A DNA stretch of 64,000 nucleotides from Tistrella mobilis KA081020-065. Lineage in GTDB: Bacteria > Pseudomonadota > Alphaproteobacteria > Tistrellales > Tistrellaceae. The translations under genes were made by a program, and so were the position numbers. Positions within the stretch are counted from its first letter, which is position 1, and each line of letters starts with the position of its first letter. Below, one piece after another: positions 1 to 8,582 of this stretch. Where the stretch lies: positions 1,533,501 through 1,597,500 of the forward strand of contig NC_017956.1 of assembly GCF_000264455.2 (NCBI RefSeq), in the 5' to 3' direction. A model generated the notes under the pieces. The model saw nothing but the letters and a program-made list of their open reading frames with translations. It had not been told where the DNA came from and made no database searches.

Positions 1-615
1 CCGGCGGAGTCGGTCGGGCGTGCCTTCCGGGGCGTGGAGCTGCGCATCACCGGCCCTGCGGGCGAGGCACTGCCCGCGGGCGAGGTGGGGCGGATCGACA
101 TCCGCAGCCGCATGGTTTCGGCCGGGTACGTGATGGGGGGCGAGGACGGCAGCGGCTTCGTGGCGCTGGAGGAGGGCTGGTCCACGGTGGGCGATCTGGG
201 CCGGTTGGATGCAGACGGACATCTGTACATTCTGGGCCGGGCCGGCGGCATGATCATCACCGGCGGGCTGAACGTCTATCCGGGCGAGGTGGAGGCGGCG
301 ATCGCCGCCCTGCCCGGACTGGGAGAGGCGCTGGTCTTCGGCGTGCCCGACCCCTATTGGGGTGAAGCGGTGGCCGCCGTGCTGCGGGCCGGGCCTGAGA
401 CGCCGCCGGTCGATCTGATCGAGCTGCGCAGCCGGCTGGCCGGGCGGCTGGCGCGCCACAAGCTGCCGCGGATGCTGTGGCATGTGCAGGACTGGCCGCT
501 GGGCAGTTCCGGCAAGATCGCCCGCGGGCGCGTGCGCGCGACGATCGCCGCCGGCGAGGCCGGGCCGCCGCAGTTGCTGGACGAGGGCGTGGCGGGGGCC
601 CTGCCCACCCGGTGA
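1..615 (+). CDS. acyl-CoA synthetase (AMP-forming), C-terminal part, 5' truncated by window
   Basis: The reading frame is open from base 1, so this is the 3' end of a longer gene. It encodes the last 204 residues of an ANL-family adenylate-forming enzyme. Visible motifs are the hinge-type GDLGRLDADGHLYILGR, then GGLNVYPGEVE, and the C-terminal SSGKIARGRV carrying the likely catalytic Lys (residue 172 of the visible part). Such enzymes activate a carboxylic acid to its acyl-AMP and then to the CoA thioester in the cytoplasm. The acid cannot be told from this fragment because the acyl pocket lies upstream. The gene ends 127 bp before a tetR gene on the same strand. Confidence 0.9.
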   Translation, partial: PAESVGRAFRGVELRITGPAGEALPAGEVGRIDIRSRMVSAGYVMGGEDGSGFVALEEGWSTVGDLGRLDADGHLYILGRAGGMIITGGLNVYPGEVEAAIAALPGLGEALVFGVPDPYWGEAVAAVLRAGPETPPVDLIELRSRLAGRLARHKLPRMLWHVQDWPLGSSGKIARGRVRATIAAGEAGPPQLLDEGVAGALPTR

Positions 616-660
616 CCGCCAACCCGGTGACCACACATCGAGATTTCGCCGACGGGTCCA

Positions 661-689
661 TTGACGCCTGAAGGCTGACGAATTATCTC
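661..689 (+). promoter_or_regulatory. sigma-70-type promoter of the tetR gene
   Basis: A -35-like TTGACG (661-666) is followed after 17 bp by a -10-like TATCTC (684-689). It lies 53 bp before the tetR start codon. The -10 hexamer falls inside the inverted repeat at 675-698, the arrangement expected for autorepression. The hexamers are seen directly; activity is inferred. Confidence 0.55.
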
Positions 690-698
690 TTTCGTCAG
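675..698. promoter_or_regulatory. TetR-type operator palindrome
   Basis: Perfect inverted repeat CTGACGAA - 8 nt - TTCGTCAG (675-682 and 691-698). A further copy of the right half, TCGTCAG, follows at 706-712. It overlaps the predicted -10 box and lies 44 bp before the adjacent tetR start. It is most simply the autoregulatory operator of that repressor. Confidence 0.65.
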
Positions 699-741
699 GA
701 ATCAGTCGTCAGATCCGGAGAACGAGGCTCGCCCGCACGCC

Positions 742-1350
742 ATGGCCCCCCGCACCGACCACGACGAAACCCGCGTCCGCATCGCCGACGTCGCCGAAGA
801 GCTGTTCCGGCGGCTGGGCTATGCCAAGACCACGGTCGCCGACATCGCCGCCGAACTCGGCATGTCGCCGGCCAATGTCTATCGCTTCTTCCCGTCGAAG
901 GGCGCGATCGTCGAAAGCATCTGCAGCCGTTATCTGGAAGAGGTGGTGGTGCTTTGCGATCGCATCGCCGACCGGCCGGAGCCGGCGGCGGCACGGATCG
1001 AGGCACTGGTGCTGGGGGTGCTGGACTATCACCGCCGGATCGTGCTGCGCGAACAGCGCATCCACGATGTGGTGGTGATCGCGATTCGCGAGAACTGGCA
1101 GGCGATCCTGGCCCATAAAGACCGGATCCGCACCGTGATGGCCCGGATTCTGGCCGACGGCGTCCGGCGCGGCGAGTTTCCGGGCCTGGATGCCGAAGAT
1201 GCGGCCTCTGCCTTGTTGAGCGCCGGGACCCGCTTCTGTCATCCGATGATGATCGCCGACCATCTGGACGACGATCTGGATGCCGAGGCAAGGCAGATGC
1301 TGCGCTATCTGCTGGCGGGTTTCGCAACCGCCGGACGCCCTGCCGGTTGA
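742..1350 (+). CDS. TetR/AcrR family transcriptional regulator
   Basis: This 202-residue protein has the usual size and layout of a TetR repressor: an N-terminal helix-turn-helix (residues about 29-58, TVADIAAELGMSPANVYRFF) and a variable helical ligand domain. It lies 91 bp upstream of an RND efflux pump on the same strand, so it is the likely local repressor of that pump, inactivated by a pump substrate. A perfect palindrome overlapping its own promoter (675-698) supports autoregulation. I see no copy of that palindrome directly before the membrane-fusion gene, so the pump may be read through from the tetR promoter. The ligand is unknown. Confidence 0.9.
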   Translation: MAPRTDHDETRVRIADVAEELFRRLGYAKTTVADIAAELGMSPANVYRFFPSKGAIVESICSRYLEEVVVLCDRIADRPEPAAARIEALVLGVLDYHRRIVLREQRIHDVVVIAIRENWQAILAHKDRIRTVMARILADGVRRGEFPGLDAEDAASALLSAGTRFCHPMMIADHLDDDLDAEARQMLRYLLAGFATAGRPAG

Positions 1351-1441
1351 CCACCGGACCTCGCGCTGCGGCCGCCCCCCCACCGGCCGTGGTTCATAAA
1401 GCCTGACCGCCGCAGACCGCGGCCGAGGAGCCAGACGATCC

Positions 1442-2590
1442 ATGAACCGCACCGAAACCGGGCCTGCACGCCCTGACCTCGCCCGTTCTGCACGGCGCCC
1501 GGCCGTCCTGTTTCGCAGCGTGTCCGCTGCGGCGCTGATCGTGGCGGCGGTGGGGCTCGCCGGCTGCAAGGAGCAGACCCGCGCCGATGCCCCGCCGCCG
1601 GAACGGCCGGTGAAGGTGGCGACGGTGCGTTATGCCTCTACGGCCGAGACCCGCGATTTCGTGGGCGTGATCCGTGCGCGCACCGAAAGCGCGCTGGGCT
1701 TTCGGGTGGCGGGCAAGCTGGTCGAGCGGCCGGTGGATGTGGGCGACCGGGTGACGGCGGGGCAGGTGGTGGCCAGGCTGGACCGGACCGATCTGGCCCT
1801 GCAGGTGCGCAGCGCCGAGGCCGAGCTGGATGCGGCGCGGTCGAACTACACCCAGGCCAAATCCGACGAGGCGCGCTATGCCAGCCTGCGCTCGCGCGGG
1901 TTTGCCCCGGTGGCCGAATACGAACGTAAGAAGGCGGCACTGGACGCCGCCGCCAGCCGGGTTGAACAGGCCCGCCAGTCGCTGGATCTGGCCCGCAACC
2001 AGCTGGCCTATGGCGACCTGGTCGCCGATGCCGACGGCGTGGTGGTCTCGGTGGGCGCCGAGCCGGGGCAGGTGGTGGCGACCGGCCAGACGGTGGTGAC
2101 GGTCGCCCGCGACGGCCCGCGCGAGGCCGAGGTCGCCCTGCCGGAAAGCTGGTTGACCGAGGCGCGGCGCGCCAACGCGGCTGTCCGGCTCTGGGCCGAT
2201 CGGGGCGATGCCTGGCCTGCCAGCCTGCGCGAACTCGCCCCCCAGGCCGATCCGGTGACCCGCACCTATGCCGCCCGCTTCACCATCGATGCGGCCGGGG
2301 CCGACCTTCCGGCACTGGGCATGACCGCGACCGTAACCCTGGCGCTGCCGGGCAATGGCGAGGTGGCGCGCCTGCCGCTGGCGGCGGTGATGAATGACGG
2401 CTCTGGCGCCTCGGTGTTCGTGGTCGACCCCGATACCTCGATCCTGCATCGCCGCAAGGTGGCGCTGCGCAGCTTCACCGAAGAGGTGGCGCTGGTCGAA
2501 GCCGGGCTGAAGCCCGGCGAACAGGTGGTGACGCTGGGCGTTCACCAGCTGCGCGACGGCGTTGCCGTCCGGATGCTGAAGGACGGCTGA
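1442..2590 (+). CDS. RND efflux periplasmic adaptor (membrane-fusion lipoprotein)
   Basis: This 382-residue HlyD/AcrA-type adaptor links an inner-membrane RND permease to an outer-membrane channel. The N-terminus has a hydrophobic segment ending in the lipobox VGLAGC with Cys42 as the lipidated residue, so it should be anchored in the inner membrane facing the periplasm. A biotinyl-lipoyl-like region (about 85-105), an alpha-helical hairpin rich in Ala/Glu/Arg (about 120-180) and a C-terminal beta-barrel follow. The permease gene starts 55 bp downstream. No outer-membrane factor gene is in the window, so a TolC encoded elsewhere is probably used. Confidence 0.93.
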   Translation: MNRTETGPARPDLARSARRPAVLFRSVSAAALIVAAVGLAGCKEQTRADAPPPERPVKVATVRYASTAETRDFVGVIRARTESALGFRVAGKLVERPVDVGDRVTAGQVVARLDRTDLALQVRSAEAELDAARSNYTQAKSDEARYASLRSRGFAPVAEYERKKAALDAAASRVEQARQSLDLARNQLAYGDLVADADGVVVSVGAEPGQVVATGQTVVTVARDGPREAEVALPESWLTEARRANAAVRLWADRGDAWPASLRELAPQADPVTRTYAARFTIDAAGADLPALGMTATVTLALPGNGEVARLPLAAVMNDGSGASVFVVDPDTSILHRRKVALRSFTEEVALVEAGLKPGEQVVTLGVHQLRDGVAVRMLKDG

Positions 2591-2645
2591 GCTTCCGCTT
2601 CGTCGCCGTCACCCGCTGCTGAAGGCCCGCCGTCGAGAGGCCCCG

Positions 2646-5600
2646 ATGTCCGAAGAGACGCCGCACCGCGCCCCCGGTGCCGACGCCCCCTCCACCCATG
2701 ATGCCCCCTCTGGCCATGACGCCCCCTCTGGCCATGACGCTGCACCTGCTCAGGATCAGGGGCCGGTGCGCTTCAACCTGTCCGCCTGGGCGATCAGCCA
2801 CCGGGCGCTGGTGCTGTTCATGATCCTGATCCTGGGTGTGGGCGGGATCTGGTCCTATATCCAGCTCGGCCGGGCCGAGGATCCGTCGTTCACCATCAAG
2901 ACCATGGTGGTCTCGGCCCGCTGGCCGGGGGCGACCACGCTGGAGATGCAGTCTCAGGTCGCCGACGAGATCGAGAAGAAGCTTCAGGAGCTGCCCCATC
3001 TCGAACGGCTGGATACCTATTCCCAGCCCGGCGCCACATTCGTGCAGGTGACTCTGTCGGATGCGACACCGCCGCGCGACGTGGCGGGGCTGTGGTACCA
3101 GGTGCGCAAGAAGATCGGCGACATACGCAACCGCTTGCCATCGGGCGTGCAGGGGCCGTTCTTCAACGACGAATATGGCGACGTCTATTCGGCGCTCTAC
3201 ATGATCACCGCCGACGGGCTGGACCCGGCCGCCCTTGAAAAGGTGGCCGAGGGCATGCGCAGCCGGCTGCTGAAGGTGCCCGACGTCACCAAGGTCGACG
3301 TGATCGGCAACCAGGATCAGCGGGTCTGGGTGGAATTCAGTCACACGCGCATTGCGACGCTGGGCATCACCCCGCAGGCGATCTTCGAAAGCGTTGCCCG
3401 GCAGAATGCGGTGGCACCGGCAGGGTCCGTCGATACCACCGCCGACCGGGTCTATCTGCGCGTCACCGGCGCCTTCGATGCGGTGGAGCGGATCGCCGCC
3501 ACGCCGATCCAGGCCGGCGGCCGGGTGTTCCGGCTGGGCGACGTGGCGGATGTCCGCCGCGGCTATGAAGATCCGGCCGACTATCTGGTCCGCCAGGGCG
3601 GCAAGACTGCGGTGGGCGTGGGCGTTGCCATGGAAGACGGCGCCAACATCCTGACTCTGGGCGAGAATCTGACCGCGGCCATGGCCGATATCCGTGCCGA
3701 ACTGCCGGTCGGTATCGATGTCGTCCAGATCGCCGATCAGCCGCATGTCGTGGACGAATCGGTCGCCGAATTCGTGAAGGTGTTCATCGAGGCGCTGGTG
3801 ATCGTGCTGGCGGTGAGCTTCCTGTCATTGGGCCTGCGTACCGGTATCGTGGTCGCCTTCTCGGTGCCGCTGGTGCTCGCGATCGTCTTCCTGGTGATGT
3901 TCGCGATCGACATGGACCTGCACCGCATTTCTCTGGGAGCGCTGATCATCGCGCTCGGCCTGCTGGTCGATGATGCGATCATCGCCATCGAGATGATGGT
4001 GGTGAAGATGGAACAGGGCTGGAGCCGGGCGCGCGCCGCCACCTTCGCCTGGACCTCCACCGCCTTCCCGATGCTGACCGGCACGCTGGTCACCGCCGCG
4101 GGCTTCCTGCCGGTCGGTTTCGCCAAATCCAGCTCGGGCGAGTATGCCGGCGCAATCTTCTGGGTGGTGGGCATTGCGCTGATCGCGTCCTGGTTCGTGG
4201 CGGTGATCTTCACGCCCTATCTGGGCTACAAGCTCTTGCCCGATTTCTCGAAGAAGAAGGGCGCCCATCACGACCCGGACGCGGTCTACGACACCCGGAT
4301 CTATCGCATCCTCCGCCGGATGATCGGCTGGTGCGTCGGCCACCGGATCATCGTCATTCTGATGACGGTCGGCATGTTCGCGGCCTCGATCGTCGGCACC
4401 GGCATGGTACAGCAGCAGTTCTTCCCGACATCGACCCGGCCGGAACTGTTCTTCGAACTGCGCATGCCCGAGGGCACGGCGATCGGGGTGACCGATGCCG
4501 CCGCGCGCACGGCGGAACGGCTGCTGGTCGGCGACGAGGACATCCTCTCTTACACCACCTATGTCGGCCAGGGCTCGCCACGCTTCTGGCTGGGCCTGAA
4601 CCCGGTGCTGCCCAACACCGCCTTCGCCCAGATCGTGATCCTGACCCGCGACACCGAGGCGCGGGAACGGGTGAAGGCGCGGCTCGACAAGGCGATCGAA
4701 GAGGGGGCCGTCACTCAGGCGCGCGCCCGCGTCGACCGCTTCGTCTTCGGCCCGCCGGTGGGTTTCCCGGTCCAGTTCCGGGTGGTGGGCGACGACCCGC
4801 TGAAGGTGCGCGAGATCGCCTATCGGGTCCGCGATGTGATGCTGCAGAATGACAAGGTCGTCGACCCGCATCTGAACTGGAACGAGCAGCAGAAAAGCCT
4901 GCGTCTGGTGGTGGATCAGGATCGCGCCCGGGCGCTGGGCATGACGCCGGCCGACATTTCGGAATCGCTCCGCACCCTGCTCGACGGCTACACCATCACC
5001 CAGTATCGCGAGGGCAACGATCTGATCGACGTCGTCGCCCGGGCGGTGCCCGAGGAACGGCTGGATCTGGACCATCTGGCGGGGCTGACGATCGCCACGC
5101 GCGACGGTGTACCCGTGCCGCTCGATCAGGTGGTGCGCATCGACTATGTCTTCGAAGAGCCGATCATCTGGCGCCGCAACCGCGAGATCGTGCTGACCGT
5201 GCGCGGCGACGTGATCGACGGCGTTCAGCCACCCGACGTCACCAATGAACTGCTGCCGGCCCTGGCCGGGCTGAAGGCGGAGCTGCCGGCCGGTTACCGG
5301 ATCGATACCGGCGGCTCGATCGAAGAGAGCGCCAAGGCCAACAAGGCGATCGCGGCGGTGATGCCGGTGATGCTGATCGTGATGCTGACCATCCTGATGG
5401 TTCAGCTGCAGTCGTTCTCGCGGCTCATCCTGGTGATCCTGACCGCACCGCTGGGGCTGATCGGCGCGGTGGGCGCCTTGCTGGTGACCAACCAGCCCTT
5501 CGGCTTCGTGGCTCTGCTGGGGTTGATCGCGCTCGCCGGCATGATCATGCGCAACACCGTGATCCTGATCGACCAGATCGAGGCCGATGTCCGTGCCGGC

Positions 5601-5879
5601 CACAGCCGGGCCCAGGCGATCGTCGATGCCACCGTGCGCCGGTCGCGGCCGGTGGTGCTGACGGCACTGGCCGCCATCCTGGGCATGATCCCGCTGTCGC
5701 ACAGCGTGTTCTGGGGGCCGCTGGCGCTGACCATCATGGGCGGGCTGATGGGTGCCACCGTGCTGACCCTGCTGGCGTTGCCGGCCATCTACGCCCTGTG
5801 GTTCCGGGTACCGCGCACCGAGGTGAAGGCGACCGTGCAGGCCGAGAATCAGGCGGCGCAGGATCACACTCACGGCTGA
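2646..5879 (+). CDS. RND efflux transporter permease
   Basis: This 1077-residue AcrB-type proton-driven exporter has a large periplasmic loop after the first membrane helix (about 48-68), a central helix bundle (about 375-530), a second periplasmic loop, and a final bundle (about 890-1060). The fourth helix keeps the paired acidic residues in GLLVDDAI (Asp442, Asp443), equivalent to AcrB Asp407/Asp408. At the position of AcrB Lys940 this protein has Arg969 (MRNTVILI), which preserves the charge. The N-terminus has an extra hydrophilic tail of about 40 residues with a hexapeptide repeated three times. It is probably co-transcribed with the adaptor gene. The substrate is unknown; a hairpin follows the stop codon. 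Confidence 0.94.
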   Translation: MSEETPHRAPGADAPSTHDAPSGHDAPSGHDAAPAQDQGPVRFNLSAWAISHRALVLFMILILGVGGIWSYIQLGRAEDPSFTIKTMVVSARWPGATTLEMQSQVADEIEKKLQELPHLERLDTYSQPGATFVQVTLSDATPPRDVAGLWYQVRKKIGDIRNRLPSGVQGPFFNDEYGDVYSALYMITADGLDPAALEKVAEGMRSRLLKVPDVTKVDVIGNQDQRVWVEFSHTRIATLGITPQAIFESVARQNAVAPAGSVDTTADRVYLRVTGAFDAVERIAATPIQAGGRVFRLGDVADVRRGYEDPADYLVRQGGKTAVGVGVAMEDGANILTLGENLTAAMADIRAELPVGIDVVQIADQPHVVDESVAEFVKVFIEALVIVLAVSFLSLGLRTGIVVAFSVPLVLAIVFLVMFAIDMDLHRISLGALIIALGLLVDDAIIAIEMMVVKMEQGWSRARAATFAWTSTAFPMLTGTLVTAAGFLPVGFAKSSSGEYAGAIFWVVGIALIASWFVAVIFTPYLGYKLLPDFSKKKGAHHDPDAVYDTRIYRILRRMIGWCVGHRIIVILMTVGMFAASIVGTGMVQQQFFPTSTRPELFFELRMPEGTAIGVTDAAARTAERLLVGDEDILSYTTYVGQGSPRFWLGLNPVLPNTAFAQIVILTRDTEARERVKARLDKAIEEGAVTQARARVDRFVFGPPVGFPVQFRVVGDDPLKVREIAYRVRDVMLQNDKVVDPHLNWNEQQKSLRLVVDQDRARALGMTPADISESLRTLLDGYTITQYREGNDLIDVVARAVPEERLDLDHLAGLTIATRDGVPVPLDQVVRIDYVFEEPIIWRRNREIVLTVRGDVIDGVQPPDVTNELLPALAGLKAELPAGYRIDTGGSIEESAKANKAIAAVMPVMLIVMLTILMVQLQSFSRLILVILTAPLGLIGAVGALLVTNQPFGFVALLGLIALAGMIMRNTVILIDQIEADVRAGHSRAQAIVDATVRRSRPVVLTALAAILGMIPLSHSVFWGPLALTIMGGLMGATVLTLLALPAIYALWFRVPRTEVKATVQAENQAAQDHTHG
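2685..2738 (+). repeat. three tandem 18-bp coding repeats
   Basis: Three in-frame copies of an 18-bp unit lie at 2685-2702, 2703-2720 and 2721-2738. The last two are identical (GCCCCCTCTGGCCATGAC) and the first is diverged. They encode APSTHD, APSGHD, APSGHD in the cytoplasmic N-terminal tail of the RND permease. Copy-number slippage here would stay in frame. Confidence 0.9.
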
Positions 5880-5881
5880 CG

Positions 5882-5915
5882 AAAAACGCCCCGCCGTCCG
5901 GAAGGGCGGCGGGGC
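5882..5915 (-). terminator. Rho-independent terminator between RND permease and znuA
   Basis: A 12-bp stem (5888-5899 pairing with 5904-5915, one G-T pair) encloses a GGAA loop. Read on the minus strand it is followed by TTTTT (5882-5886), so it has full intrinsic-terminator form for znuA. It begins 8 bp after the RND stop codon and may also slow plus-strand transcripts, although the T-run serves only the minus strand. Confidence 0.75.
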
Positions 5916-5978
5916 CAGTCGCTGCTCAGGCGGAGCAGAAGCGGAAGCGTCAGGAACCGACTGCTCCCACCCGGCGCT

Positions 5979-7043
5979 TCAGGCGCCGGGGGCGAGGCAG
6001 TCGGTCATGGAACGCACAAGAGCGGTGATCAGTTCCGGATAGGCGTCGGGGCCGGGGGTGAGATCGGCGCCGACCGGGTCGAGCACGGCACTTTTGGCCG
6101 ATGTGCCCTCGGTCAGCGTTTTCACCAGGCGCGGATCGAATTGCGGTTCTGCGAAGACGCAGGCGACGCCGCCATCGGTGATCCGCTGGCGCAGCTCCGT
6201 GATACGGCGTGCGCCCGGCGGCTGCTCGGGGTTGAGGGTCACCGAGCCGACGCCGGCCAGACCATAGGCGGTCTCGAAATACTGATAGGCGTCGTGGAAG
6301 ACGATGAAGGGCCGCGTCTTCACCGGCGCCAGTTCGGCCGTGACTGTCTGGTCCAGCTTTGCCAGACGCGCATCATAGGCGGCGGCATTGTCGCGATAGC
6401 GCGCGGCATGCTCCGGATCGGCTTCGGCCAGCACATGGGCGATTTCAGCCACCATCGCGCGGGCATTGGCCGGCGACAGCCAGACATGGCCGTCCATGGC
6501 GCCGTGATCGTGGTCGTGATCCCCGTGCCCGTGGTCGTCGTGCCCGTGGTCGTCGTGGGCATGGTCGTCATGGTCATGCCCGTCGTCGTCATGCCCATGA
6601 TCTTCATGGTCATGATCATGATTGTCGTGATCACCATGGGCGTGTTCATGCGGTTCCCAGACCCCGCCTTCGCGGATCGGCAGGGGCTTCACCCCCGGCG
6701 CGTCGATCATGGCGAGCGTGCGGGCCTTGCCGGCCAGACCGTCGACGATCCGGGGCATGAAGCTTTCGACCCCGGGGCCGGCCCAGATCACCACGCCTGC
6801 CCGGTCGAGCAGGCGGGCATCAGAGGGCTTCAGCGCATAGTCATGCGGGCTGGCGGCGCCCTGGACCAGCAGGTCGGGCGTGCCCACGCCGGCCATCACG
6901 CCGGCCGCCAGCGCGTGCAGCGGCTTGATCGTCGCCACGACCACGGGCACGTCAGCCCGTGCCGAAGACGCACCACCAAGGGCGGTTCCGGCCAGCAGCA
7001 GGGCTGCCGCCGCGGTTGCCTGCACACCCGTCATGCCTCGCAT
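5979..7043 (-). CDS. znuA: zinc ABC transporter substrate-binding protein
   Basis: This 354-residue periplasmic metal-binding protein of the cluster A-I (ZnuA) type captures zinc for ZnuB/ZnuC. The start at 7043 was chosen because a strong AGGAGG sits 4 nt upstream and a clean signal peptide follows (cleavage near GASSARA-DVP). A long His/Asp/Gly-rich loop (about residues 131-188) follows the first lobe, as in ZnuA proteins but very extended; it should gather Zn(II). Conserved metal-site contexts include ASPHDYAL, GHVWLSP and FHDAYQYF. The gene is divergent from zur-znuCB across a 100-bp region with Zur-like half-sites, so repression by zinc-loaded Zur is expected. Confidence 0.95.
   Translation of the reverse strand: MRGMTGVQATAAAALLLAGTALGGASSARADVPVVVATIKPLHALAAGVMAGVGTPDLLVQGAASPHDYALKPSDARLLDRAGVVIWAGPGVESFMPRIVDGLAGKARTLAMIDAPGVKPLPIREGGVWEPHEHAHGDHDNHDHDHEDHGHDDDGHDHDDHAHDDHGHDDHGHGDHDHDHGAMDGHVWLSPANARAMVAEIAHVLAEADPEHAARYRDNAAAYDARLAKLDQTVTAELAPVKTRPFIVFHDAYQYFETAYGLAGVGSVTLNPEQPPGARRITELRQRITDGGVACVFAEPQFDPRLVKTLTEGTSAKSAVLDPVGADLTPGPDAYPELITALVRSMTDCLAPGA
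6490..6660 (-). repeat. His/Asp-rich low-complexity coding repeat in znuA
   Basis: Short degenerate repeats of GAC/GAT, CAC/CAT and GGC codons encode dozens of residues made almost only of His, Asp and Gly (HDHDDHAHDDHGHDDHGHGD style). The DNA is simple-sequence-like and could vary in length between strains without breaking the frame if it changes by 3n. Confidence 0.85.
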
Positions 7044-7089
7044 AGGCCCTCCTAGGATCTGCCCGGGCTGGCAATGATCCGGGCATCGA

Positions 7090-7131
7090 TATAACATAAC
7101 TCAGTGAACCCGCAGAGTACGGAATGTTATA
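7090..7131. promoter_or_regulatory. putative Zur operator(s) between znuA and zur
   Basis: TATAACAT (7090-7097) and ATGTTATA (7124-7131) form an inverted pair in the 100-bp divergent gap. Both match half of the known gammaproteobacterial/alphaproteobacterial Zur box (core ATGTTATA-N-TATAACAT), but they are 26 bp apart. They may be two separate, degenerate boxes, one per promoter. The second sits 12 bp before the zur start codon. Confidence 0.6.
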
Positions 7132-7143
7132 GCGTAGCGCAAG

Positions 7144-7701
7144 ATGGCCGATCACGCTCATGACCACGCCCATGCCAGCCCGCGTCCCGCACCCGCCGAG
7201 GGCGCGGCGGACGCCTTTCCGCAGGGCGACCACGATCATCACGCCTGTGTCGCCACCGCGCTCGATGCGGCGGAGCGGATCTGTGCGGCCAATGGCGCAC
7301 GGCTGACCGATCTGCGCCGCCGGGTGCTGGAGCTGGTGCTGGACGGGCACGAGCCGGTGCGCGCCTATGACGTGCTGGACCGGCTGAAGGACGAGCGCAG
7401 CGGCGCCGCACCGCCCACGGTCTATCGGGCGCTCGACTTCCTGCTCGAACAGGGACTGGTGCACCGGATCGAGTCGATGAACGCCTTTGTCGGCTGCGGT
7501 CTGGCCGGGCGCAGCCATGCCGGCCAGTTCCTGATCTGCGATGCCTGCGGCCGGGTGGCCGAGGTGACCGATGCCGGCACCAGCGACCGCCTGGCGGCGC
7601 TGGCCAGGGCGGCCGGCTTCACGCTGAAGCGGCAGATGGTGGAGCTGCACGGGCTTTGCCCCGCCTGCACCACCGCGGCCGGCGAAGGGGATGCCGCATG
7701 A
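7144..7701 (+). CDS. zur: Fur-family zinc uptake regulator
   Basis: This 185-residue Fur-family repressor has a winged helix (about 40-100, APPTVYRALDFLLEQGLVHRIES) followed by the dimerisation domain. The structural zinc cysteines are visible as two CxxC pairs (CDAC and CPAC), and the sequence resembles Zur more than Fur. Unusually, the N-terminus is His-rich (MADHAHDHAH and GDHDHHAC), echoing the ZnuA loop and ZnuC tail. It is the first gene of zur-znuC-znuB; its stop overlaps the znuC start (ATGA). It should repress both divergent transcripts when zinc is sufficient. Confidence 0.92.
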   Translation: MADHAHDHAHASPRPAPAEGAADAFPQGDHDHHACVATALDAAERICAANGARLTDLRRRVLELVLDGHEPVRAYDVLDRLKDERSGAAPPTVYRALDFLLEQGLVHRIESMNAFVGCGLAGRSHAGQFLICDACGRVAEVTDAGTSDRLAALARAAGFTLKRQMVELHGLCPACTTAAGEGDAA

Positions 7702-8564
7702 CCGCGGTCGGCCTGATGTCGGACAGTCGCCCGGCGACCAGGCCCTCCGGGCCGCCACTGGTCGAGATCCGCAACCTGCTGGTGGAGCGCGACGGCCGCC
7801 GGCTGCTGGACGGCATCGACCTTGCCATCGCACCGGGGCGGATCGTCACCCTGATCGGCCCGAACGGGGCCGGCAAGTCGACGCTGGTCAAGGCGGCGCT
7901 CGGCCTGGTGGCGCCGTCCGCCGGCACGGTGGTGCGGCGGCCGGGGCTGCGGATCGGCTATGTGCCGCAATCGCTCGCCGTAGATCGCACCCTGCCGCTG
8001 ACCGCGCGGCGCTTTATGACACTTGCCGATGTCCATGGCCGCCGGCCCAGGGCATCCGAGATCGCCGAGGCCCTGGCCGAAGCCGGGGCGGAAGGTCTGG
8101 AGACCCGGTCCTTCCACAAGCTGTCGGGGGGCGAGGCCAAGCGGGTGATGCTGGCCCGCGCCCTGTTGCAGCAGCCCGATCTGCTGGTGCTGGACGAGGC
8201 GGCGGCCCATCTGGACATGCCCGGCCAGATCGCCTTCTACCGCACGCTGCGGGCGATCCGCGACCGGCGCGGTTGCGGCATCCTGATGGTCAGCCATGAT
8301 CTGCATCTGGTGATGTCGGCGACCGACCATGTGCTGTGCCTGAACGGCCATGTCTGCTGTTCGGGCCACCCCGACGATGTCAGCCGCGACCCGGCCTTCC
8401 TTGCCCTGTTCGGGCCGCTGGGGGCGGATGCGCTGGCGCCCTATCACCACGCCCATGACCATGTGCACGACCATGTCCACGGGCCCGGGGGGTGCACCGC
8501 GGGCTGCGGGCCGGACGAGGTACCGCATGATCATGCTGCCGTCGGCCACCACCATCACCACTGA
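7698..8564 (+). CDS. znuC: zinc ABC transporter ATP-binding protein
   Basis: This 288-residue ATPase energises ZnuB. Seen motifs are Walker A GPNGAGKST (about residue 56), signature LSGGEAKRVMLARALL, Walker B LLVLDEAAAHLD and the H-loop VSHDLH. The ATG at 7698 overlaps the zur stop codon by 4 nt, indicating translational coupling. The C-terminal extension is His-rich (YHHAHDHVHDHVHG, ending in five His), a third His-rich segment in this locus that could sense or hand over cytosolic zinc. Confidence 0.95.
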   Translation: MTAVGLMSDSRPATRPSGPPLVEIRNLLVERDGRRLLDGIDLAIAPGRIVTLIGPNGAGKSTLVKAALGLVAPSAGTVVRRPGLRIGYVPQSLAVDRTLPLTARRFMTLADVHGRRPRASEIAEALAEAGAEGLETRSFHKLSGGEAKRVMLARALLQQPDLLVLDEAAAHLDMPGQIAFYRTLRAIRDRRGCGILMVSHDLHLVMSATDHVLCLNGHVCCSGHPDDVSRDPAFLALFGPLGADALAPYHHAHDHVHDHVHGPGGCTAGCGPDEVPHDHAAVGHHHHH

Positions 8565-8582
8565 CCGGACCCTGTCCCCCTG

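Noticed and set aside
6490-6660. CRISPR-like or tandem-repeat array
   Set aside because: The repeats are short degenerate His/Asp/Gly codons inside znuA; no constant repeat-spacer pattern.
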